Of a DNA stretch of 20,833 bases, positions 1-6,598 are shown one piece after another (the stretch's first letter is position 1; the number at the start of each line of letters is the position of its first letter). The stretch spans positions 1-20,833 of the forward strand of contig PGXR01000015.1 in the NCBI GenBank assembly GCA_002839245.1. Direction: 5' to 3'. This stretch comes from Spirochaetae bacterium HGW-Spirochaetae-7. Its GTDB lineage: Bacteria > Spirochaetota > Spirochaetia > Treponematales > UBA12059. Under the pieces are notes generated by a model. The model was not told the origin of the DNA. It was given only the letters and a program-made list of their open reading frames with translations, and searched no databases. The position numbers and the translations under genes are program-made.

Positions 1-89
1 TCGCTGTCTCCGCTGAAAGGATTCCGGGGCCCTGCCAGGGCTTCACCAAGATACGGATGACTGGGGCCAGGCCTTCCAGGAGTTGCGGC

Positions 90-431
90 ATGGCAAGAAA
101 AGTGACGAAAGCCGAACTGATCGACGCTCTTCATGAACGCTCGACCATCGGCCGTAAAGACATCCACGCTCTCATTGACGGGCTGTTCGAAGAAATAAAG
201 AAAGCCATACTCGACGAGAAGGCTGTGGAGTTGCGCGGTTTCGGCACCTTCGAGGTACGTATTCGGAAAGGCCGCAAGAGGGCTCGCAATCCCAAGACGG
301 GTGAACCCGTGTCGGTATCCGACCATGGCGTTGCCGTTTTCAGGCCAGGCCGCGAGCTCAAGCAGGAAGCTTGGAAGATCGGCGCCGCGGGCGCTTCCGC
401 CCCAGATGCGACCGCATCCTCCGAAGACTAG
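90..431 (+). CDS. HU/IHF-family DNA-binding protein
   Basis: This 113-residue protein belongs to the HU/IHF family of nucleoid DNA-bending proteins, which act as dimers. It opens with the typical MARKVTKAELIDAL helix, and the core has the family signature GFGTFEVRIRKGRKRARNP followed by KTGEP and FRPGRELK, the beta-arm and closing strand. The family is usually about 90-100 residues; the extra length is an Ala/Ser/Asp-rich tail (GAAGASAPDATASSED). The start at 90 is chosen over an in-frame upstream ATG at 57 because AGGAG at 78-82 lies 7 nt ahead of it and the family N-terminus begins exactly there. Its 3' end overlaps the start of lnt, so the two are probably cotranscribed. Whether it is closer to HU or IHF cannot be decided from sequence alone. 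Confidence 0.93.
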   Translation: MARKVTKAELIDALHERSTIGRKDIHALIDGLFEEIKKAILDEKAVELRGFGTFEVRIRKGRKRARNPKTGEPVSVSDHGVAVFRPGRELKQEAWKIGAAGASAPDATASSED

Positions 432-2037
432 CCTGGGACGGCGACCTCCGGCCGTCGTCCTGTTCATCATCTCGGTACTTCTTTACGCCGCTCCGTTCGT
501 TTGGCGCTCTCCATTGGCGCCTTATTTGTCGTTCGTTGCTCTGATCCCGGCTTTCGAGTTGCTCGCGAGGACGAAGCCCGGCTGGGCAGCCCTCCAAGGA
601 GCGCTCGCTGGAGCCGCGATTTTCGGACTCGTCTGCCCATGGCTCGCGGCATATCATCTTGGCGCCATCCTTTTCGTCATCGGGCTTGAAGCGACCTGGT
701 TCTCGGTCGCGTTCGCTTCGATTTCTGCGGTACTTCGAACGCGCAGCCGTTTCTCGATCCCCGCTGCCGTTTTCACCTGGGCCGTGATCGATATCGGCCG
801 TTCCGTCGGTTTCCTCGCCTTCCCCTATGGATCCCTGCCCTACTCGCTGGCGTACAGCAGGGCCGCGCTGGTCCTGGCATCGATCGGGGGAGTCCCCCTC
901 GTCGGACTCGCCATAGCCGGCGCCAACGCGTCTTTTTTGGCTGCGATACGGCGGTTCCAGCAACCTGGAACAGGACGGTTCGCCGCGGTGGCCAAGCGGG
1001 CGGTGCTCGGTACTGTCTGTGTCGTATTTACCCTGGCCGCCGGGAAGGCACCTGCCACGGCTGCCGTGAAGGACGGCAGGCAGATTTTAGCTTCAGTCAA
1101 GCCCGAGTCGCCGCTGCAGCCCGGTTGGTTCAGGGTCGCCCTGATTCAGCCAGCAGTCATGGAACAAGAAAGCGTCAGCGACTATTCTGCCGGATTCAAG
1201 CGAATAGCATCGCTGAGCGAAGAGGCCCTGGACTACAATCCCGATCTCGTCGCCTGGTATGAGACGGCAATCGTCCCTCCGATAGACTGGCACCTTAGGC
1301 ATCGCCCCGACCGGGATACCTACGAATTCGTTTCCGGGGTCGATGATTTCATCGCGGCCTTCCCGGCTCCGCTCCTCGTGGGGAACGGCTACGCTCCGCC
1401 CGACGACCTGGCTCGCTCCGTCGAATACAATTCTGCGGTTCTGTACGAAGGCGGCAGGATCGAGGGACGGTATGACAAGGTCAAGCTGGTGCCGTTTACA
1501 GAATATTTCCCGTACGAGAAGCTTTTCCCCGGTCTGACCCGCTGGCTCATCGACAAGTTCGGCTATTTCTGGACTCCCGGACCTGGTCCAACAATACTTG
1601 CATCGGGAAAAAGCCGTTTTGCGGCTCCCATCTGCTTCGAAGACTCTTTCGGACGATACATGGCTTCGTTCGACGCGCCGGATTTCTACATCGTCCAGAC
1701 CAACGATTCGTGGGCAAAATCAGCGTCGATGCAGGAGCAGCACCTAGCGATGTCGATTTTCAGGGCCACCGAAACGGGGGCGATACTGCTGCGCGTCGCC
1801 AACACTGGTTCGACGGCGGTAATAGCGCCAAACGGCCATGTCGTGGCCTCGTTACCCCCCTTCGAACCCGGCACGCTCCTTGTTGACATACCGTTGGGCT
1901 CCGCCGTGACGACCTTGTATGAATCCGGCGGCAAGAACGTGGATATCGCCATTCTATGCATAGCTTTAGCGCTGGTCATACTTTCAGGCTCGACACGGGG
2001 GACAGCCTTTCGCATTGACAATAACGACATCGTATAG
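406..2037 (+). CDS. lnt: Apolipoprotein N-acyltransferase
   Basis: Lnt transfers an acyl chain from phospholipid to the N-terminal cysteine of apolipoproteins at the periplasmic face of the inner membrane, the last step of lipoprotein maturation. The 543-residue product starts with about seven hydrophobic segments, then has a C-N hydrolase domain, then a final C-terminal membrane helix (VDIAILCIALALVIL). The three catalytic residues are visible: Glu286 in WYETAIVPP, Lys358 in YDKVKLVPFTEYFP, and Cys410 in APICFEDSFG. Glu366, corresponding to another conserved acidic residue of the family, is also present. The start is uncertain: ATG 406 overlaps the HU gene by 26 nt and has no strong ribosome-binding site. 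An upstream in-frame ATG exists at 325, but it lies deep in the HU gene. Confidence 0.93.
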   Translation: MRPHPPKTSLGRRPPAVVLFIISVLLYAAPFVWRSPLAPYLSFVALIPAFELLARTKPGWAALQGALAGAAIFGLVCPWLAAYHLGAILFVIGLEATWFSVAFASISAVLRTRSRFSIPAAVFTWAVIDIGRSVGFLAFPYGSLPYSLAYSRAALVLASIGGVPLVGLAIAGANASFLAAIRRFQQPGTGRFAAVAKRAVLGTVCVVFTLAAGKAPATAAVKDGRQILASVKPESPLQPGWFRVALIQPAVMEQESVSDYSAGFKRIASLSEEALDYNPDLVAWYETAIVPPIDWHLRHRPDRDTYEFVSGVDDFIAAFPAPLLVGNGYAPPDDLARSVEYNSAVLYEGGRIEGRYDKVKLVPFTEYFPYEKLFPGLTRWLIDKFGYFWTPGPGPTILASGKSRFAAPICFEDSFGRYMASFDAPDFYIVQTNDSWAKSASMQEQHLAMSIFRATETGAILLRVANTGSTAVIAPNGHVVASLPPFEPGTLLVDIPLGSAVTTLYESGGKNVDIAILCIALALVILSGSTRGTAFRIDNNDIV

Positions 2038-2043
2038 GAAAAT
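2015..2043 (+). promoter_or_regulatory. Putative sigma-70 promoter for the receiver/TPR pair
   Basis: A perfect TTGACA lies at 2015-2020, inside the last codons of lnt. It is followed after 17 nt by GAAAAT (2038-2043), which matches four of six -10 consensus bases. Transcription would begin near 2050, about 90 nt before the receiver gene. This is a consensus match by eye only. Confidence 0.45.
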
Positions 2044-2044
2044 G

Positions 2045-2084
2045 ATCCGCGCCTCCCCGCAGGCGCACGTCAATCCACGCGGAT
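2045..2084 (+). promoter_or_regulatory. Leader with two mutually exclusive hairpins
   Basis: GCGCCT (2049-2054) can pair with AGGCGC (2061-2066), while ATCCGCG (2045-2051) can pair with CGCGGAT (2078-2084). The two stems share bases and cannot form together in full. No U-tract follows, so neither is an intrinsic terminator. They lie at the predicted 5' end of the receiver gene transcript; any regulatory role is inference. Confidence 0.25.
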
Positions 2085-2142
2085 GCGGTACAGAAACAAA
2101 CAATCGAACCCCGAGCGCACATCGATGATTGGAGAATTACCC

Positions 2143-2802
2143 GTGAACACCAAGAAGCGGATTTTGGTAGTTGATGACGAGCAGATCAATCTTGAATTTT
2201 TCGAGGTAATGCTCTCGAAGCTCGGTTTCGATGTCCACCTTGCCGAGAACGGCCAGCAAGCTTTGGAATCCGTTCGCCGGCTCCATCCCGACCTCGTCAT
2301 ACTGGACAACATCATGCCCAGGCTGAGCGGCTGGGAAGTGACAAAGATCTTGAAGTCGTCGCCTGAATATGCCGATTTCGCAGATACTCCCATCATCATG
2401 TTCTCCGCGCTCGATGACGTGAAAGACAAGGTGGAAGGCCTTGAGCTTGGCGCAGACGACTATATCACCAAGCCGTTCAATTTCGCCGAGGTGCTTGCCA
2501 GGATCCGCGCCGTCCTGCGCTCCCACGAGCTGCTCGGCCAGCTGGAGAATCGGGAAAAGCGCCTGCACGTCGGTGATGCAACCGTCGCCGAGCTGTCGTC
2601 GGCACTGTCGAAGATACACCGCGCGCTCCAGGCCATAGAGAAAGCGCCTGACCTCGGCACGGCCCGGAAACACGCTACCGAAGGCACTGACATCCTGAGA
2701 GAGCTCGAGCCTCGAGTACTGGCGCTGAGGAACGAATCCGACGATTTGCGCAAGCTGGCCTCCGACGTCGTCCGGCACGCCTCCAGGAAGGAGCCCCTAT
2801 GA
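2143..2802 (+). CDS. Orphan response regulator, receiver plus helical C-terminus
   Basis: A CheY-like receiver domain fills residues 1-120. It has the acidic pair Asp11/Asp12 (VVDDEQ), phospho-acceptor Asp55 (VILDNIMP), the Ser/Thr switch position at Ser88 (MFSALDD) and Lys110 (ITKPFNF). Residues 121-219 form no recognisable output domain. They are charged and predicted helical or coiled coil, starting with LLGQLENREKRL, so the protein probably signals through a partner rather than DNA. The GTG start at 2143 is preferred because GGAG (2131-2134) sits 8 nt ahead; ATG 2125 and a start at 2083 are alternatives in the same frame. No histidine kinase lies next to it. It overlaps the following TPR gene by 4 nt, suggesting that the two products work together. 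Confidence 0.85.
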   Translation: MNTKKRILVVDDEQINLEFFEVMLSKLGFDVHLAENGQQALESVRRLHPDLVILDNIMPRLSGWEVTKILKSSPEYADFADTPIIMFSALDDVKDKVEGLELGADDYITKPFNFAEVLARIRAVLRSHELLGQLENREKRLHVGDATVAELSSALSKIHRALQAIEKAPDLGTARKHATEGTDILRELEPRVLALRNESDDLRKLASDVVRHASRKEPL

Positions 2803-3020
2803 TCAGCGACGATAAAAAGAAAGTGCTAGAGCTGTTCGCGGAAGGAAGGAGACTCTACAAGCTGCTTGATTTCACCGAAGCCTCCAAGCGGTTCGCTGCG
2901 GCGTTGGCCATCGATCCTGAAGACGGACCTTCCAAGGTATATCTCGAGCGCTGCAACCACTACGCCGTCGAACCTCCTGACGAGGACTGGGATGGCGTCT
3001 TCGTTATGAAGCACAAATAG
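2799..3020 (+). CDS. Small TPR-like protein with DWDGV tail
   Basis: The 73-residue product consists of one tetratricopeptide-like helical hairpin (FAEGRRLYKLLDFTEASKRF, then AAALAIDPEDGPSKVYLERC) and a short end EPPDEDWDGVFVMKHK. From memory of spirochaete proteins, the combination of DPEDGPSKVYLERC and PP-DEDWDGV resembles the extreme C-terminus of CHASE2/adenylate cyclase proteins. Here it stands alone, without a cyclase domain. ATG 2799 overlaps the receiver stop codon as ATGA, and AAGGAG ends 5 nt before it, so translational coupling is likely. A role as adaptor or interaction partner of the upstream receiver is inference. The 3' end is immediately followed by the first copy of the intergenic repeat. 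Confidence 0.8.
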   Translation: MISDDKKKVLELFAEGRRLYKLLDFTEASKRFAAALAIDPEDGPSKVYLERCNHYAVEPPDEDWDGVFVMKHK

Positions 3021-3156
3021 GGAGGTTTTTCAAAACGCGTACGCATTTTGAAAAAGCTTGAACCGATTCTTCGCATTTCTTGCCATTGGCGATAAATGCT
3101 CCGCCAGCGCTCTGGCGAAAACCGCAAAACCGGTTTCAAAGGCAACGGACTTTTGA
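3021..3156 (+). repeat. Hairpin-rich intergenic repeat, copy 1
   Basis: This copy begins right after the TPR gene stop. Its first part is a strong hairpin with TTTTTCAAAA (3026-3035) pairing TTTTGAAAAA (3046-3055), and an inner GCGTACGC palindrome. Its second part (3071-3156) contains the hairpin CGCCAG-CGCT-CTGGCG and ends with GGCAACGGACTTTTGA. Both parts recur in the same order at 4208-4352, and the 3' block is roughly three quarters identical by eye. No U-tract follows the hairpins, so they are not intrinsic terminators. I do not recognise it as a known riboswitch. It could be a structured RNA element or a member of a dispersed repeat family. Confidence 0.65.
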
Positions 3157-3592
3157 TCTCGGACCACAAGCAAGGCAGGCAAGTACGAAACAGTCATCGA
3201 TCAAGAACAGCGTAGAAGTAACGACGGTCCTCGGAGCTTTGACGAGCTTCTCGGGGACGCTCAAATTCGACTCCAGCTTGATGATACGCGGCCGCTTTGA
3301 TGGCGACATCGACGCCAAGGGCGCGCTGTATATCGACGAAGGCGCATCGGTCAACGTGGGCCGGATCAGGGCGATGAGCATCATCGTTGCCGGTTCCGTG
3401 CGAGGCGACCTCGAAGCGGTCGACAAGGTCGAATTCCGCTCGAGCGCGCAGGTACGTGGCAACGTCAGGACGGCGAAGCTCAGGATAGCCGATGGGGTCC
3501 TTTTCGAGGGCCGCTGCGAAATGGTCCGTGACGGTGCCGGCTTCGACCCGTTCGCGGCCTCCCCGAACGTCAAGACCGAAGCCGGATCGTGA
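3080..3592 (+). CDS. Bactofilin (start codon uncertain)
   Basis: Bactofilins are beta-helical proteins that polymerise without nucleotide into cytoskeletal filaments, often acting in cell shape or envelope placement. The conserved domain runs from VTTVLGALTSFSGTLKF (about nt 3209) to GVLFEGRCEM, with repeating short beta rungs such as LMIRGRFDGDIDAKGALYID. The frame opens at 3062 but has no ATG or GTG before the domain. TTG at 3080 or 3086 is the only usual start codon in range, and both lie inside the intergenic repeat without a good ribosome-binding site. The first ~40 residues given here are therefore doubtful, and initiation nearer 3195 at a rare codon is possible. The stop overlaps the next gene as GTGA, so the two are coupled. 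Confidence 0.85.
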   Translation: MPLAINAPPALWRKPQNRFQRQRTFDLGPQARQASTKQSSIKNSVEVTTVLGALTSFSGTLKFDSSLMIRGRFDGDIDAKGALYIDEGASVNVGRIRAMSIIVAGSVRGDLEAVDKVEFRSSAQVRGNVRTAKLRIADGVLFEGRCEMVRDGAGFDPFAASPNVKTEAGS

Positions 3593-4080
3593 GCGCAGAA
3601 GACCTTGCCAAGGAGCTGGCAGCCACTCTCGTCTCGGCCGGCGTTACGCTCGCCGCGGCCGAATCGTGCACCGGGGGCTTGGCGGCGGCTGCGATCACCG
3701 GCGTCCCCGGAGCCTCCAGCTTCTTCCTCGGCAGCTTCGTGTCGTATTCCAACCAGGCAAAGGAGAGCATGCTCGGCGTCAGCGCCGATTGCCTGAACCG
3801 GTACGGCGCGGTTTCCGAGGAGACGGGAACCGCGATGGCTGCCGGGGCCGCTGCGGCACTGGGCGCCGATTGCGCATTTTCCATTACGGGGATAGCTGGG
3901 CCACTTGGAGGAACCAGCGATAAACCGGTGGGCACCGTCTGGTTCGGTTTTGCTATATGCGGCTCGACATTCGCAGAGTCGTGCCATTTCGATGGCGACA
4001 GGGCGGCGATTCGGGATTCCTCGGTAAGGTACGCACTGGGCAGAATCATTGAATTGATACGTCAATGCGATCGAGCTTGA
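3589..4080 (+). CDS. pncC: CinA C-terminal domain / nicotinamide-nucleotide amidase
   Basis: This 163-residue protein corresponds to the stand-alone CinA C-terminal domain, whose characterised members deamidate nicotinamide mononucleotide in pyridine nucleotide recycling. Family motifs are AESCTGG (24-30), SYSNQAKESMLGV, and the long signature SITGIAGPLGGTSDKPVGTV. Full-length CinA has an additional N-terminal molybdopterin-binding-like domain, absent here, as is common for PncC. Translation starts at GTG 3589, which overlaps the bactofilin stop by 4 nt, so it is very likely cotranslated with it. The amidase activity is assigned from family knowledge; the pairing with a bactofilin has no obvious functional explanation. 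Confidence 0.9.
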   Translation: MSAEDLAKELAATLVSAGVTLAAAESCTGGLAAAAITGVPGASSFFLGSFVSYSNQAKESMLGVSADCLNRYGAVSEETGTAMAAGAAAALGADCAFSITGIAGPLGGTSDKPVGTVWFGFAICGSTFAESCHFDGDRAAIRDSSVRYALGRIIELIRQCDRA

Positions 4081-4106
4081 CAACAGTCGCAAGGCGGGAG
4101 TATCGT
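4077..4106 (+). promoter_or_regulatory. Putative sigma-70 promoter for rho
   Basis: A perfect TTGACA (4077-4082) overlaps the stop codon of the preceding gene. It is followed after 18 nt by TATCGT (4101-4106), which matches four of six -10 bases. The start would fall near 4113 and give rho a leader of about 365 nt. The match was made by eye. Confidence 0.45.
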
Positions 4107-4207
4107 TTCCCTAAGGAAAATGAGTCGCGCGGTTTTGCGCGCCGGTATTCTGGACTCATGTCGCATACCGAGTATCTTCCTACCGGAAACGGAAAATACA
4201 TATACAT
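4107..4207 (+). promoter_or_regulatory. Structured first part of the rho leader
   Basis: This non-coding stretch holds several potential hairpins. CGCGC (4126-4130) pairs GCGCG (4137-4141). CGGTAT (4143-4148) pairs ATACCG (4165-4170). CCGGTA (4142-4147) can instead pair TACCGG (4181-4186). The last two are mutually exclusive, the arrangement expected of an attenuator switch. Rho is known to autoregulate by attenuation in enteric bacteria; that this leader does so is inference. Confidence 0.35.
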
Positions 4208-4352
4208 GAGGGTTTTTCAGAGGTCAGATGACTTTTGATAAAGCTACATTATCCCGCGCGAATTTCGTAGCTTTTTTTGCTATTGGCAAGAAAAGCGTCG
4301 CCAGTACTCTGGCGCAAATGCAAAGCCCGTTTCAATGGCAACGGACTTTTGA
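4208..4352 (+). repeat. Hairpin-rich intergenic repeat, copy 2 (rho leader)
   Basis: This is the second copy of the element at 3021-3156. It begins GAGGGTTTTTCA, where TTTTTCA (4213-4219) faces TGATAAA (4236-4242) around an inner GTCA/TGAC palindrome. It continues with CGCCAG-TACT-CTGGCG and ends GGCAACGGACTTTTGA. The inner palindrome differs in sequence from copy 1 but keeps its pairing. The end can also form an 11-bp stem, GCCCGTTTCAA with TTGAAACGGGC, enclosing the conserved GGCAACGGA. It lies about 125 nt before the rho start. The gap from 4353 to 4477 shows nothing else recognisable apart from the rho ribosome-binding site. Confidence 0.65.
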
Positions 4353-4477
4353 AACGGGCCCACGTTCCAGGGATGCACCCGCAAAGGCCTCCCCTTTCCT
4401 TTCGGCCGCTGGAAAGCCTGGCGCTTGTCGCGATGCTTTAAGACCAAGCCGACCTACACCAAGCAATGGAGAAATTA

Positions 4478-6211
4478 ATGGGAATACTGCGCAAGAGCCA
4501 GACCGACGTTTCGTCGGAATCGCCCGAGCCGAAACCCCAGGCCGAACTCGGCCTGGAAGAATCGAATGAATCTACTGACTCGTCTGCTGGAGACGACCCT
4601 TCCAGGCCAGCGCCACGCAGGCGCGTCGTTCGTCGACCTGCTGCCAGGCAGGATGACGCATCGCCCCCTGCTATGGCGCCTCCTGCCGGCACCGCACAAT
4701 CGGCGACCTCGATGGCGCCGACCGGAGCGAGCATGATGCAGGTGCAATCCACGCTGTCGAACGCTCAGAGCGCCAACCACGGATCGCAGGGTAACGGACA
4801 GGCCCAAAAACGCGATTACGACGACGAACCCCACTACGAGTCGAGGGGAAGCGTGGTTCCCGGTTTCGTGCGCAAGCAGGAAAGCTTCGAGAAGGCCAGG
4901 GATGACGCGCCGAAAGTCGAGCAGGCGGAATCCCGTTCGCGCCTCTCCATCAACGAACTTACCAGCATGGGCTTCAAGGAGCTCAGGGAACTAGGCGGAG
5001 GCACCGGACTCATCCATGAGGAGATGATGGTCCTCAAGAAGCAGGAACTGATATTCCAGATCCTGAAGGCGCATACCGAGCGCGGCGGCATCATCTACGC
5101 CTACGGCTCCCTGGAGATCCTTCCCGACGGCTACGGTTTCCTGCGTTCTCCCCAGAACAGCTACCTGCCGGGCTCTGATGACATATACATTAGCCCTTCG
5201 CAGATCAGGCTGTTCAACCTCAAGACCGGCGATACGGTATACGGACAGATCCGCAGCCCCAAGGAAGGCGAACGGTTTTTCGCGATGCTCCGGGTAGAGC
5301 AGGTCAACTTCGATGAACCCGCCGTAGCCCAGAACCGCATTCCTTTCGAGAACCTGACCCCGCTCTACCCCAACGAACGATTCAACCTCGAGACGACCAC
5401 GGCAGAGACCTCTACGAGGATCATCAACCTGTTCTGCCCCATCGGCAAGGGCCAGCGGGCGTTGATAGTATCGCCGCCGAAAACCGGAAAGACGATGCTT
5501 TTACAAAAGATAGCCAACGCCATCACGGCCAACCACCCGGAGGTTTACCTTATCGTCCTGCTCATAGACGAGCGCCCGGAGGAGGTAACCGACATGGAGC
5601 GTACGGTCAAGGCCGAAGTCATTTCGTCGACCTTCGACGAACAGGCCACGCGACACGTTCAGGTCTCGGAGATGGTGCTCGACAAGGCGAAGCGCCTCGT
5701 CGAACACGGCAAGGACGTCGTCATCCTGCTCGACTCGATCACGAGGCTAGCACGCGCCTACAACCAGACTGTTCCCACGAGCGGCAAGATACTGTCGGGC
5801 GGCGTCGATTCCAACGCCCTCCACAAGCCGAAACGCTTCTTTGGGGCTGCCCGCAACATCGAAGGCGGCGGTTCGCTGACGATCATCGCAACGGCGCTCG
5901 TCGATACCGGTTCCAGGATGGACGAAGTGATCTTCGAAGAGTTCAAGGGAACCGGCAACATGGAAATCAACCTCGACCGGCGCATGTCCGACCGACGGCT
6001 CTTCCCGGCCATAAACGTCAAGAAATCGAGCACGCGCAAGGAAGAGCTCCTCATGCCGTCCGATGAGCTCCAGAAGATATGGATCCTGCGGAAGGCCCTT
6101 AGCCCGATGGACGACCTCGAGGCGACGGAGCTGCTGATTGACAAGATGACCAAAACCAAGAATAATGAGGCCTTCCTACGCTCCATGAATACGCCCATGG
6201 GTGATTCATGA
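4478..6211 (+). CDS. rho: Transcription termination factor Rho
   Basis: Rho is the hexameric RNA-dependent ATPase/translocase that ends untranslated transcripts. The 577-residue product is much longer than the ~419-residue E. coli protein. Residues 1-155 are a low-complexity extension rich in Ser, Ala, Pro, Glu and Gln. Then come the Rho N-terminal helical domain (from SINELTSMGFKELREL, about 157), the cold-shock-like RNA-binding domain (about 205-280, DGYGFLRS) and the ATPase. Walker A is PPKTGKT (333-339), usually PPKAGKT, and Walker B is VVILLDSITRLARAYN. The lower motifs LSGGVDSNALHKPKRFFGAA and KGTGNMEINLDRR are intact. ATG 4478 is preferred over ATG 4466 because GGAG (4468-4471) lies 6 nt ahead of it. 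rpmE follows. Confidence 0.97.
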   Translation: MGILRKSQTDVSSESPEPKPQAELGLEESNESTDSSAGDDPSRPAPRRRVVRRPAARQDDASPPAMAPPAGTAQSATSMAPTGASMMQVQSTLSNAQSANHGSQGNGQAQKRDYDDEPHYESRGSVVPGFVRKQESFEKARDDAPKVEQAESRSRLSINELTSMGFKELRELGGGTGLIHEEMMVLKKQELIFQILKAHTERGGIIYAYGSLEILPDGYGFLRSPQNSYLPGSDDIYISPSQIRLFNLKTGDTVYGQIRSPKEGERFFAMLRVEQVNFDEPAVAQNRIPFENLTPLYPNERFNLETTTAETSTRIINLFCPIGKGQRALIVSPPKTGKTMLLQKIANAITANHPEVYLIVLLIDERPEEVTDMERTVKAEVISSTFDEQATRHVQVSEMVLDKAKRLVEHGKDVVILLDSITRLARAYNQTVPTSGKILSGGVDSNALHKPKRFFGAARNIEGGGSLTIIATALVDTGSRMDEVIFEEFKGTGNMEINLDRRMSDRRLFPAINVKKSSTRKEELLMPSDELQKIWILRKALSPMDDLEATELLIDKMTKTKNNEAFLRSMNTPMGDS

Positions 6212-6241
6212 GGCTCGGATACAGCATTTCGCCGTCATCAA

Positions 6242-6268
6242 GCCGGTTTTCTGGCATGCATGACCGGC
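6242..6268 (+). promoter_or_regulatory. Hairpin immediately before rpmE ribosome-binding site
   Basis: GCCGGT (6242-6247) pairs perfectly with ACCGGC (6263-6268) around a 15-nt loop that itself contains GCATGC. It sits 4 nt before the GAGGAG of rpmE, in the 73-nt gap after rho. It lacks a U-tract after the stem, so it is not a normal terminator. A translational control site for L31 is possible but not shown. Confidence 0.3.
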
Positions 6269-6284
6269 GCGCGAGGAGATCACG

Positions 6285-6488
6285 ATGAAGAGCGGCATAC
6301 ATCCAAAGTACGAGCTCACGACGATCACATGCGCGTGCGGCAGTGTCATTGAGACCCGTTCGACGGTAAAGAACATCCAGGTGGAAATCTGTTCCGCCTG
6401 CCACCCTTTCTTTACCGGCAAACAGAAACTCGTGGACACTGCTGGACGCGTCGAGCGTTTCCGCAAGAAGTACGGCATCAAGGAATAA
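6285..6488 (+). CDS. rpmE: 50S ribosomal protein L31
   Basis: The 67-residue product matches the zinc-containing form of L31, a bridging protein of the large ribosomal subunit. It starts MKSGIHPKYELTTITCACGS and carries the cysteine pairs CAC and CSAC that bind zinc, followed by HPFFTGKQK and the C-terminal RVERFRKKYG. The start is supported by GAGGAG (6273-6278) 6 nt upstream. It follows rho by 73 nt, a rho-rpmE order also familiar in other spirochaetes from memory, and is followed by a strong terminator. Confidence 0.96.
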   Translation: MKSGIHPKYELTTITCACGSVIETRSTVKNIQVEICSACHPFFTGKQKLVDTAGRVERFRKKYGIKE

Positions 6489-6533
6489 AGCGCGCGGCGA
6501 AAGCCGTTGGCTCGAGACTGGGCTTACGTACTG

Positions 6534-6571
6534 AAACCGGCGAACCGATCTTGGTCCGCCGGTTTTCTTTT
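6534..6571 (+). terminator. Intrinsic terminator after rpmE
   Basis: AAACCGGCG (6534-6542) pairs with CGCCGGTTT (6557-6565), with a further ACC/GGT pairing inside the loop, and runs straight into TTTTCTTTT (6563-6571). This is a classical Rho-independent terminator for the + strand operon. It lies 27 nt before the stop of the convergent rdgB, for which it could also act weakly. Confidence 0.9.
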
Positions 6572-6598
6572 GGCCCAAGAAGGCTTTTTACAAATGGC

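Noticed and set aside
1..60. Open frame ending at TGA 58-60 that might be the 3' end of an upstream gene
   Set aside because: Only 19 codons are visible and none resembles a known protein end; it cannot be separated from chance.
3026..3055. Perfect 10-bp AT-rich hairpin after the TPR gene as an intrinsic terminator
   Set aside because: The T-run is in the 5' arm and the hairpin is followed by GCTTG, so the needed U-tract is missing; the bactofilin gene follows directly.
4228..4569. 113-codon plus-strand open frame before rho, whose translation resembles the N-terminus of the bactofilin frame
   Set aside because: The similarity comes from the shared intergenic repeat DNA; the frame overlaps the true rho start and has no ribosome-binding site or domain.
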